DNA from: an uncultured Lachnospiraceae bacterium
Lineage (GTDB): Bacteria > Bacillota > Clostridia > Lachnospirales > Lachnospiraceae
Assembly: GCA_910578175.1 (NCBI GenBank)
Contig: CAJTPF010000001.1
Coordinates: forward strand, 31,604-95,603
Length of the DNA: 64,000 bases
Direction: 5' to 3'
Shown: one piece after another, positions 1 through 7,561 of the stretch
Numbering within the stretch: the stretch's first letter is position 1
Layout: each line of letters starts with the position of its first letter
Notes under the pieces: generated by a model
What the model was told of the DNA's origin: nothing
The model's input: the letters and a program-made list of their open reading frames with translations, nothing else
The model's database searches: none
Translations under genes and position numbers: made by a program

Positions 1-360
1 CTGTTTACCGTATATCCGGATTTAAATAAATTAAACCATATCAATTCGGGAAGATACCGGAAAACGGAAGCATATGCCGAAACCGCCGGATCGGAACATG
101 GCAAAGCAGTTTTTCAATATAACGGAACAGAGTATACGATAGATGTGAAGGATGAATATCTGAAACCGGAAGGGAACGGATATACGGTTTCCATTTATTT
201 TGATACAGAACAACCGCAGAAATATTTTTACACCCGGATATACGGAGTCATGTATAAACCTGTGTTTGTGATCTATTTTATGGGAATCATATTATATTTA
301 ATATCGGTAATTACACAATATATGATCGACAGACTGATCGTGGCAAAAAAGGGAGATTAA
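1..360 (+). CDS. C-terminal end of an unknown membrane protein (partial)
   Basis: The reading frame is open from base 1 and ends with TAA at 358-360, so the start lies outside the window. About 119 residues are visible: a soluble, Tyr-rich stretch, then one clear hydrophobic membrane segment (FVIYFMGIILYLISVI) and a short basic tail ending AKKGD. The arrangement suggests a large extracytoplasmic domain anchored by a C-terminal helix. I do not recognise the family from this fragment. An 88-base gap separates it from the lipoprotein gene that follows. Confidence 0.6.
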   Translation: MFTVYPDLNKLNHINSGRYRKTEAYAETAGSEHGKAVFQYNGTEYTIDVKDEYLKPEGNGYTVSIYFDTEQPQKYFYTRIYGVMYKPVFVIYFMGIILYLISVITQYMIDRLIVAKKGD

Positions 361-454
361 TACTACATTTCCCCTGATTTTAGCATAACTATCATAAAAA
401 TTACAAATTATGCTGTTATTTTTATTGGTATATTAAAACGAAAGGTGGATGGCC

Positions 455-2386
455 ATGAGATTGAAAAACAGTATGGTTTCAGGTCTTTGTCTGCTACTGA
501 CAGCAACCGCTGCCATGATGGGAGCGTGTGATCCAAAGAAAGACGGATCTGAAGGATACCGGACGGAAGGCGGGGAATATGAAACTAGCGCCGATATCAC
601 AAAATTTGATATTAACGTAAGTTATAAAGACAGACAGCTTAATACGTTCTATGATGAAACATCGGCAACAAAGATCCGGCTGTCGGATTCCGGAATTCAG
701 GTCAGTGATTCCAATGCGGTTGTACAGGGAACCACGGTAACGATTACAAAAGCGGGAACCTATATTATCAGTGGTTCTGTATCAGACGGGCAGATCATCG
801 TGGATTCCTCTGATGAAGGATATGTGTGGCTCGTATTGGATAATGTCAGTATCACATCACGGGATTCTTCTGCAATATATGTAAAAAGTGCGGATAATAC
901 GCTGATCACACTGCCGGAGGGAACGACAAATACAGTGACGGATGGTAAGGATTATGTATTTGAGAAAGAAGATACTTCCTTAAACGCAGCCATTTACAGT
1001 AAGGATGATCTATGCATCAACGGGCTGGGCAGTCTGACCGTAACCGGAAATCATGATCATGGAATTCAGTCTAAGGATGACCTGGTCATCATAAGCGGGA
1101 ATATCACGGTTCATTCCGAAGGAGACGGTATCGTAGGCAAAGATTCCGTTGTGATCAGGGAAGGGGTTATCTCGGTGGAGGCAGGCGGTGACGGAATAAA
1201 ATCTACAAATTCCGTTCAGGATAAAGGCTATATCTATCTGGATGAGCCACATATCACTATTACGGCATCGAATGACGGAATCCAGGCGGAAACCTGTATG
1301 GTGATCGAAGACGGAATATATAACATCATTACAGGCGGCGGAAGCGGAACTGCCGGTACAAAAGCCAATGAGAGTACCCATTGGGGTTCGGGAAACCGCG
1401 GCGGTGGACGTCCTGAAACGGAAGAGGATATGGAACCGGACGCTGACGGGGATATGGTTTCTGACAGTGCAAAAGGAATAAAAGCAGGAGTGGATATAAC
1501 GATCAACGGCGGAATCATTACCTGTGATACATCGGATGATGCAATACATTCAAACGACAGCATAACAATAAATAAAGGGACTCTGACGCTCGCATCGGGA
1601 GACGACGGGATTCATTCGGATACCATATTTACGATTCAGGGAGGGGAGATCGGGATAACGAAATCTTATGAAGGAATTGAAAGCGCCAACATCTATGTAA
1701 ATGATGGAACGATCACCCTGACTGCCAGTGATGACGGCTTTAATGCAGCAGGAAGCAGCGATGGATCTGCGGTAAATGGGCCGGGGCAGAATCCCTTTTC
1801 CAGTGCCGGAGATTATGAGATGGTTTTTAACGAAGGAACCGTTTTGGTATTTGCCGACGGCGACGGTCTGGATTCCAACGGGAAAATCATCATCAATGGA
1901 GGAAGCCTTTGGATCCAGGGTCCCGAAGACGGGGGTAACTCGGCTCTTGATTATGAATCAGGTCTGGAGATCAACGGAGGGATCCTGTTTGCTTCAGGAA
2001 GCGCAGGAATGGCAGTAGCGCCAACCGGAGGCAGTCAGTGCAGCGTAATGATAAATTTTGAATCCGTTTTACGGGAAGAAACGGAAGTGACGGTCCGGGA
2101 TTCGGAAGGAACCGGGATTTTAAACCATACGCCGGGCCGGTCATGGCAATCCGTTATATTTTCATCACCGGATTTGCAAAAGGGTAATACATATGATATA
2201 TTAACAAATAAGGAGTTATATACTTCCGTTACGCTCTCGGATACGGTAACCGTTGTGGGGGGATCCGGCGGAATGAACGGAGGAATGGGTAAACCCGGAG
2301 GAATGAGAGAACATCCGGATAACAGGGGAGATCAGAACGGAAAATTTCCGGAGGGAAGGGATCCGGGAACGGAAGGGGGAATCTAA
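455..2386 (+). CDS. Cthe_2159-like carbohydrate-binding lipoprotein
   Basis: A predicted secreted lipoprotein. The N-terminus has a basic start, a hydrophobic core and a lipobox-like AMMGAC, so the cysteine would be lipid-modified. The body consists of many short repeats of the type DDGIHS, DDAIHSND, GDGLDSNG and GGDGIKS, typical of the right-handed beta-helix of the Cthe_2159 family, members of which bind acidic and plant polysaccharides and calcium. The C-terminal tail is rich in Gly, Asn, Pro and Met. ATG is also possible at 449, but AAAGGTGG at 441-448 abuts that codon and sits at proper distance from the ATG at 455, so I chose 455. Glycan binding at the cell surface is inferred from the family; the ligand cannot be read from sequence. 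Confidence 0.8.
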   Translation: MRLKNSMVSGLCLLLTATAAMMGACDPKKDGSEGYRTEGGEYETSADITKFDINVSYKDRQLNTFYDETSATKIRLSDSGIQVSDSNAVVQGTTVTITKAGTYIISGSVSDGQIIVDSSDEGYVWLVLDNVSITSRDSSAIYVKSADNTLITLPEGTTNTVTDGKDYVFEKEDTSLNAAIYSKDDLCINGLGSLTVTGNHDHGIQSKDDLVIISGNITVHSEGDGIVGKDSVVIREGVISVEAGGDGIKSTNSVQDKGYIYLDEPHITITASNDGIQAETCMVIEDGIYNIITGGGSGTAGTKANESTHWGSGNRGGGRPETEEDMEPDADGDMVSDSAKGIKAGVDITINGGIITCDTSDDAIHSNDSITINKGTLTLASGDDGIHSDTIFTIQGGEIGITKSYEGIESANIYVNDGTITLTASDDGFNAAGSSDGSAVNGPGQNPFSSAGDYEMVFNEGTVLVFADGDGLDSNGKIIINGGSLWIQGPEDGGNSALDYESGLEINGGILFASGSAGMAVAPTGGSQCSVMINFESVLREETEVTVRDSEGTGILNHTPGRSWQSVIFSSPDLQKGNTYDILTNKELYTSVTLSDTVTVVGGSGGMNGGMGKPGGMREHPDNRGDQNGKFPEGRDPGTEGGI

Positions 2387-2411
2387 AGTATTTCCGGAAG
2401 GAGAGAGAAGA

Positions 2412-4532
2412 ATGTCAGGAAAAATACAGAGGATGCTGCTGCACAGCATATTTATACCGGCAGCTGCGGCGGTGATGGCGGGAATCATGATTTTGTGCAA
2501 TATACGGGTTTACGGGGCAGATACTGAAAGTGTGGTGACGATCATAAAAGACGGCCAGGTGACCGACAGCTTTTGCGGTGTGGCTGCGGAGTATATTACG
2601 ACCCAGAGCGATACCGGAATGTACTCCTGTGCCGGCTATGTTAAAAAATTTTTTGCCACGGTTTTTGGCGTCAATGTTTACCAGATAAACACCTATGACG
2701 GACCACCACTGGTATCCATGAACGGACACAGTGTATCCTTGAAACAGGTCACTGTGCCAAAACCCGGGGATATCATGCAGAATAAAGAAAGAACTCATGT
2801 GGCTGTGGTGAAACAGGTATCGGGAACGAGAGTGACGCTGATCGAACAGAACTTCAAATGGACATCCGGCGGAAAAATATATGCCAAGATAAACAGAACC
2901 ATTGAAAGTCAGAGCGCTTATTTTTACAGGCTGGTGATTGACGGCAGGGAAACTTCCGTAAACGGAAACGAAGATTATGTGCCTGAAACCTATGAAATCT
3001 GGAGAGTAAAGGATGCCGCGGGAATCAGGGTGAGAAGGGGTGCCGGAACTTCCTATGGGACATTGGGAACCATGGGAAACGGAACGATTTTTTATGTCTA
3101 CGGAAAAACCATTGCTGACGGTTACACCTGGGGCAGGATAAATTATAACGGTACAACCGGATATGTCGCCCTGGAATATGCGGAATATATGAGCGGGGTG
3201 ATTACCAGGGATACAACGCCGCCGGTCATTTCCGATGTAAGGATTACGAATATAAATTCCACCGGATATACGGTTAGCTGTAAAGTTACGGATGATGTAA
3301 AGGTGGACAGGGTGCAGTTTCCTACCTGGACCATTTTAAACGGACAGGATGATCTGTGCGGAGACTGGGATAAAAATGAGAAGGTTTCGGGGACCATAAA
3401 CGGAGATATGGTAACATTCCGGGTCAATATATCCGAACACAACGGCGAGATGGGCAGATATGTCACTCATATCTATGCATATGACAGTAGCGGAAATATG
3501 TCCGGCTGCATGATCGATCCGGTATATACGGGATTTGAAAATCTGGGCGATAAATTTTATGCCGCCATTAGCAGTTGTCAGGGAACGTATGTGACGAACG
3601 GCACGACGAATGTGACGGCAGGGACCAAAAAAACCACGGAAGCCGAATCTCTGCGGCAGATATGGAAATTTACGAGACAGAAGGACGGCTCCTATAAGAT
3701 AACTTCGGCTTATGATAAAAATGCCCTGTATGTAAAGGGTGCTTCCGGCAGCAACGGAACCAATATCATTCCGTATGCAGATAAACCGTCAAAAGGCCAG
3801 AACTGGTATATATATAAACATAACGGGGGATATAGGTTCGGGGCAGCCTGCAGTGATTGCTGCATGACATTGAACGGAGGTTCTTCCGCTGACGGAACCA
3901 ATGTAAAAATGACAACGGTCAGCGGAACCTCCGCCCAGGTCTTCGGTATAGAGATGATATCCCGGAAACCGGTCATTACTGCCGTGGAACCCACAGATTA
4001 TAATAAAATGGTGATCCGTTTTTCCGCGTCTGATCATGTGCACGGATACAAGATATACAGACGGAACGGTTCCTCCGGCGCTTATCGCTGGATAGCCACC
4101 GTAAGATCATCAGAGGGTTCCGTTTATACGGATACCCATTGCACGCCGGGACAGGAGTATTCTTATAAAATCAGGGCTTATACGAATATCAGCAGCAGTT
4201 ATCAGCATAATTCGGCCGAGTCTGACAGTGTCAGCGGAGTTACGCAACTGAAATCAGCCGGATTTACATCGGTCACTGCCGCTTCAGACCGGGTATCCCT
4301 GAAATGGACATCCGTATCAGGAGCATCGGGATATGAGATATACAGGGGAACCAGCAAAAACGGAACGTATTACCGGGTGAAAACGGTGACACCCGGCTCA
4401 CGGCACAGTTATACGGATTCCGGACTTAAGAAGGGAAAAAATTATTATTATAAGATCAGAGTGTATCGAAAGGTAAACGGTGTAAATGTATACAGCGGAT
4501 ATTCGGCTCCGGTACATGCAAAGACGAAATAA
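2412..4532 (+). CDS. Secreted CHAP-SH3-ricin-FN3 multidomain protein
   Basis: A 706-residue exported protein. Residues 1-36 form a signal peptide. Residues about 40-180 look like a CHAP amidase/endopeptidase domain: candidate nucleophile in YSCAGYVKKF, histidine in THVAVVKQV, third residue in LIEQN. Next come a bacterial SH3 domain (about 195-255, with IRVRRGAGTSYGTLG), an Ig-like or GBS Bsp-like repeat (about 268-375, starting DTTPPVISDV), a ricin-B-type lectin region (about 380-515) and two fibronectin type III domains to the end. A good ribosome site (GGAAGGAGAG) precedes the ATG. It starts 25 bases after the lipoprotein gene, so the two may be co-transcribed. The expected role is peptidoglycan or surface glycan processing; the substrate is unknown. 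Confidence 0.75.
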   Translation: MSGKIQRMLLHSIFIPAAAAVMAGIMILCNIRVYGADTESVVTIIKDGQVTDSFCGVAAEYITTQSDTGMYSCAGYVKKFFATVFGVNVYQINTYDGPPLVSMNGHSVSLKQVTVPKPGDIMQNKERTHVAVVKQVSGTRVTLIEQNFKWTSGGKIYAKINRTIESQSAYFYRLVIDGRETSVNGNEDYVPETYEIWRVKDAAGIRVRRGAGTSYGTLGTMGNGTIFYVYGKTIADGYTWGRINYNGTTGYVALEYAEYMSGVITRDTTPPVISDVRITNINSTGYTVSCKVTDDVKVDRVQFPTWTILNGQDDLCGDWDKNEKVSGTINGDMVTFRVNISEHNGEMGRYVTHIYAYDSSGNMSGCMIDPVYTGFENLGDKFYAAISSCQGTYVTNGTTNVTAGTKKTTEAESLRQIWKFTRQKDGSYKITSAYDKNALYVKGASGSNGTNIIPYADKPSKGQNWYIYKHNGGYRFGAACSDCCMTLNGGSSADGTNVKMTTVSGTSAQVFGIEMISRKPVITAVEPTDYNKMVIRFSASDHVHGYKIYRRNGSSGAYRWIATVRSSEGSVYTDTHCTPGQEYSYKIRAYTNISSSYQHNSAESDSVSGVTQLKSAGFTSVTAASDRVSLKWTSVSGASGYEIYRGTSKNGTYYRVKTVTPGSRHSYTDSGLKKGKNYYYKIRVYRKVNGVNVYSGYSAPVHAKTK

Positions 4533-4573
4533 AAAAAGAACGGTATTGACAAACCATCAATACCGTTCTTTTT
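4533..4573. terminator. Bidirectional terminator between convergent genes
   Basis: A perfect 17-bp stem (4533-4549 with 4557-4573) with a 7-base loop. The stem core AGAACGGTATTGA is flanked by A-runs on the left and T-runs on the right, so it can end transcription from both sides. It lies between the CHAP gene stop and the deacetylase stop. Confidence 0.85.
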
Positions 4574-4575
4574 AT

Positions 4576-5154
4576 TCAGTTGGGAATCTGTCGTCCTTCC
4601 GCGTTTATCGTATAATTATCCCGTATGATAAGCTGTGAAATCGGAACGATCTCAAACCCTTTGTCTTTCAGACCCTTTATAACGCTTTCCAGTGCATCTG
4701 CCGTATATTTTGCACCGTTATGCATCAATATGATGGATCCATTTCCCAGGTGTTTATGGTTCAGAACCGTATTGATAATGCTGTCTACACCATAATTTTT
4801 CCAATCCAGGCTATCCACATCCCATTGGATCGGATAATAATCAATGGATCGCGTGGTGGTGATCAGATTATTATTGTAGTCGCCGTAAGGAGGCCGGAAT
4901 AAAAACATATCGCTGCCGGTCAGGGCTTTAACCTTGTCATTTACGGATAAGATCTCCTGTTTGCATTCATCTGCATTTAATTCACTCATTTTTTTATGGT
5001 TTTCACTGTGGTTTCCAAGGTCGTGTCCGGCGGCAGCAATGGCTTTTACGTCCTCCGAATATTTTTCTACCCATCCCCCGGTCATAAAAAATGTGACATG
5101 TACGTTGTTTCTTGCCAGGATGTCAAGAATTTTTTCCGTATCCTCATTCCCCCA
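4576..5154 (-). pseudogene. Polysaccharide deacetylase, C-terminal part (gene split by insertion)
   Basis: Codons 70-262 of a PdaB-like polysaccharide deacetylase whose first part lies at 12237-12448. This part carries NodB-domain motifs 2-5: GNHSENH (metal-binding histidines), RPPYGDYN, DVDSLDW and ILMHNG. The reading frame runs open from the shared core TGGGG at the element boundary (TGG at 5154-5152, GGG, AAT) to TGA at 4576. Joining it to the N-terminal fragment gives WGNEDTEKIL across the junction and an uninterrupted 261-residue protein, a normal length for PdaB. Alone, this fragment lacks motif 1 and the membrane anchor and should not be functional. Whether the split is permanent or reversed by excision is the main question here. 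Confidence 0.85.
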
Positions 5155-5173
5155 TGGGGGCGGTAACTTGCGG
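5149..5173. other. Element A left attachment site
   Basis: On the minus (coding) strand this reads as the element arm CCGCAAGTTACCG, then CCCCCA, then TGGGGG continuing into the deacetylase codons for G-N-E-D. The core TGGGG is shared with the right junction. Combining both element arms gives a near-symmetric 40-bp attP-like site, as expected for large serine recombinases. Confidence 0.7.
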
Positions 5174-5258
5174 TTTCTTTCCCTGTTTTTTCTGCATATT
5201 GGATAAGCAGTGTCTAATATGCTGTTATGAACACCAGTCAGGCAGGAGAGGCAGAAGA

Positions 5259-5381
5259 TTGAAACAGAAAAAGAAAGAAACGGTATGCTATAGGATTGAA
5301 AGAGTGTTTCTGAAAAAAGTCGGGGACAGGGAGATGATAAAACGCATGATCCGTTCCCATAAGGAGGATAAAAATATATGA
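5259..5381 (+). CDS. Small 40-residue protein preceding recombinase A
   Basis: A TTG-initiated ORF with a ribosome site AGGAGAG at 5244-5250, ending TGA at 5379-5381, which overlaps the ATG of recombinase A as ATGA. The product begins LKQKKKETVCYRIERVF and is very basic, with a short amphipathic C-terminal part (DREMIKRMIRSH). The overlap suggests translational coupling. Small ORFs directly upstream of large serine recombinases are common in clostridial elements (TnpW in Tn4451-type elements is one example), so it may be an accessory or excision-control protein. It is not obviously similar to TnpW. Function unknown. Confidence 0.5.
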   Translation: MKQKKKETVCYRIERVFLKKVGDREMIKRMIRSHKEDKNI

Positions 5382-5575
5382 AGGAACCGTTGATCTATCG
5401 TACGGCAGAATATATCCGGCTGTCCAGGGAAGACGGAGATAAGGCGGAAAGCGACAGCATCGTTAACCAGAAGAAACTGATTTCCGCCTATCTAAAGGAA
5501 AGGAAGGAATTTCTTTTATATGACACCTATGTTGACGACGGCTATTCGGGCACAAACTTTGATGAAGTCGGATAA
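5378..5575 (+). pseudogene. Serine recombinase A, N-terminal fragment (split by element B)
   Basis: The first 60 residues of a large serine recombinase catalytic domain. The active-site serine is in YIRLSRED, and DDGYSGTNF is the usual end of the first conserved block. A strong AAGGAGG precedes the ATG. After NF the frame runs into element B and ends five codons later. The rest of the gene resumes at 10762 with FDRPAFKAMISD. Joining codon 60 (AAC) to TTC at 10762 gives the canonical family motif NFDRP and a 533-residue protein. Alone this fragment is inactive. Confidence 0.88.
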
Positions 5576-5577
5576 CG
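5555..5577. other. Element B left attachment site
   Basis: The sequence changes from recombinase A coding sequence (AAC TT) to element B sequence here. The element arm TGATGAAGTCGGATAACG (5560-5577) is an imperfect inverted copy of the right arm at 10744-10761 (14 of 18 positions). The shared crossover candidate is TT within TTnGA at 5558-5562 and 10762-10766. Confidence 0.7.
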
Positions 5578-5605
5578 ATACCGGAAAATACTGTATTCGT
5601 TTTAG

Positions 5606-7207
5606 TCAGCAGAGCGGTTCCGTAAAATTATAAAATATCTCTATCTTTCGGTTTCCGGTCGTTTTATCTGTCTCATAGATCAATATACGGTCAATAAATT
5701 CATGCAGGATTTCATAGGTCAGTTCCTTTATCTGCATGATTTTTTTTACCGGTGCGGTAAAGAGATTCATATCCTGTTCCAGCCGGGTGCCGGAGGTTAG
5801 TTCTGTTTCCAGGACTGTCATACGGTCGGAAAGTTTTTGCTTTTCTTCTTCATATCCGGTACTCATAACGGAAAATCGTTCTTCTGACAGTTTACCCAGC
5901 GCGTAGTCTTCATATAGTCTGCAGAAGACGGTATCAATTTCCGAAAGACGTATTTGGATTTTGTTACGTTCGATTTCTTTTTCGGACAGGAATTTATTGT
6001 ATTCCATGCTGCCGAATTCCCCGGCAATTTTTATGAACTCTTCTTCCCGCCCGCTGAGGCGTGCCATTGCCCTCTGCAAATCAGTAAGTATGAGTTCCCT
6101 GATCACTGCTTTGCGTATGTAGTGGGAAGAACAGGAGCAGCCGCTTTTATGACGGCTTCGATAATTACCGCAGGTATAGGCGTATTTTCTTTGGGGTATA
6201 TTTTCGCCCTGTTGAAGATACATTTTATATCCGCAATCGCCACAGAACAGAAGACCGGAAAAAATATCGATTTCATTTGATTTTGCAGGACGGTGACGGG
6301 TGGCCAGTCTTTTCTGTGCCAGTTCAAATGTATCTTTGTCGATCAGGGCTTCGTGGGTATCAGGAAAAAAATATCTTTTATCCTCTGGATTTTTTTTTGT
6401 CTGTTTAGATTTATAGGATACTTTATATGTTTTTCCGGTTACGGTATGTCCAAGATATTCCTGTCTGGACAGGATATCATACAGTGTCTTATCGGGCCAG
6501 ACATAAGGCGCGGAAAGGGAAGAGAGGTATCTGGCCTGTCCGCTGCGTTTGTAACGTAGCGCCCCTGCCGTCAGAACCTTATGCCGGGCAAGCCATTCCT
6601 GTATGGTGCAGATACGCTCCCCTTTGACATACATGGAAAAAATCTGTCTGACAACATAAGCAGTTTCCGGGTCCGGTATCAGATGATCTTTATCTTTTGG
6701 GTCTATAAGATATCCATATGGACATTCACCGTTGACCCGCTGGCCTTTCTGGGCCTGGGCCTGTTTTACGGCCCTGATCTTTCGGCTGGTATCCCTGGCA
6801 TAAAATTCATTAAACCAGTTTCTTAACGGTGTAAACTCGTTTTCTCCGTTTGCGGTATCCACGTTATCGTTGATGGCGATATAACGTACTTCATATTTTG
6901 GAAAAATGACTTCCAGCAGCTCTCCGGTTTTCAGATAGTTCCGCCCCAGACGGGAGAGGTCTTTTGTGATGACCGCCGCAACACGCCCTGCTTCCACTTC
7001 ACGAAGCATGGCCTGTAGTCCGCGGCGTTCAAAGCTGACACCGGAAACGCCGTCGTCTATAAAAAATCTGGTATTGGCAAAATTATGTTCGCTGGCATAC
7101 TTTTTCAGGATCATCCGCTGATGCTGGATACTGCCGGATTCCCCGCTCTGCAGGTCTTCCTGGCTCAGCCTGCAGTAAAGGGCTGTTATTTTATCAGAAT
7201 GTTGCAT
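5606..7207 (-). CDS. Large serine recombinase B (TnpX/TndX-like)
   Basis: A complete 533-residue site-specific recombinase. The resolvase-type catalytic domain has the nucleophile in YCRLSQED and the conserved KDLSRLGRNYL block. A recombinase domain follows (about residues 165-290), then a zinc ribbon (CGDCG at about 317, further cysteines in YTCGNY and the CSCSS stretch), then a long coiled-coil C-terminus. This layout matches TnpX of Tn4451 and TndX of Tn5397, which excise elements as circles and insert them by strand exchange at a central dinucleotide. Its 3' end abuts the left att site. It lies just after the TnpW-like ORF with GGAGGT before the ATG, suggesting a two-gene operon. Very likely it drives integration and excision of element B; nothing looks broken. 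Confidence 0.93.
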   Translation of the reverse strand: MQHSDKITALYCRLSQEDLQSGESGSIQHQRMILKKYASEHNFANTRFFIDDGVSGVSFERRGLQAMLREVEAGRVAAVITKDLSRLGRNYLKTGELLEVIFPKYEVRYIAINDNVDTANGENEFTPLRNWFNEFYARDTSRKIRAVKQAQAQKGQRVNGECPYGYLIDPKDKDHLIPDPETAYVVRQIFSMYVKGERICTIQEWLARHKVLTAGALRYKRSGQARYLSSLSAPYVWPDKTLYDILSRQEYLGHTVTGKTYKVSYKSKQTKKNPEDKRYFFPDTHEALIDKDTFELAQKRLATRHRPAKSNEIDIFSGLLFCGDCGYKMYLQQGENIPQRKYAYTCGNYRSRHKSGCSCSSHYIRKAVIRELILTDLQRAMARLSGREEEFIKIAGEFGSMEYNKFLSEKEIERNKIQIRLSEIDTVFCRLYEDYALGKLSEERFSVMSTGYEEEKQKLSDRMTVLETELTSGTRLEQDMNLFTAPVKKIMQIKELTYEILHEFIDRILIYETDKTTGNRKIEIFYNFTEPLC

Positions 7208-7216
7208 GATTACCTC

Positions 7217-7387
7217 CTATTCCACGGAAAACCGCTGTTCTTCCGCAGTTTTCCGTATTTCCTTCTGGATGAGTTTTTCTATTTTCTTTTCCAGGGATTC
7301 CGTCTTTCCGGTTCCGGCAGCGGAAAACACATGATAAGTCACGCGGCCAATCTTATGGATGGAAGAGGCAGGATGGGACTGATTCAT
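7217..7387 (-). CDS. TnpW-like transposon-encoded small protein
   Basis: A 56-residue ORF whose stop is 9 bases upstream of recombinase B on the same strand. The ATG (complement of 7385-7387) follows AAGGAGCCGTA. The product has HKIGRVTYHVFSAAG, then GTGKTESLEKKIEKLI with a basic helical end. The pattern IG-(R/K)-x-TY-x-V followed by a K-K-I-x-x-LI helix is typical of TnpW-family proteins encoded next to Tn4451-like recombinases. The molecular role of TnpW is not established. It is probably co-transcribed with recombinase B. Confidence 0.72.
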   Translation of the reverse strand: MNQSHPASSIHKIGRVTYHVFSAAGTGKTESLEKKIEKLIQKEIRKTAEEQRFSVE

Positions 7388-7473
7388 CTTACGGCTCCTT
7401 AAATAATGTCCGGTTTAATATTATTTATATGGATATGCGGGTTTGTCCTATTACATCAAAAGTATTCGTCATA

Positions 7474-7502
7474 TTGACACAAGACCTTTGGGTTGTTAAA
7501 AT
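7474..7502 (+). promoter_or_regulatory. Promoter for the hybrid kinase
   Basis: TTGACA at 7474-7479, a 17-base spacer, and TAAAAT at 7497-7502. It lies about 60 bases upstream of the kinase ATG, which has GGGAGG as ribosome site. The kinase therefore appears to have its own sigma-A promoter inside element B. Confidence 0.65.
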
Positions 7503-7561
7503 ATAATATAGTGAAAATCATTGTTAGATAAATATTTGCGAACCACAGGGAGGAAACAGGT

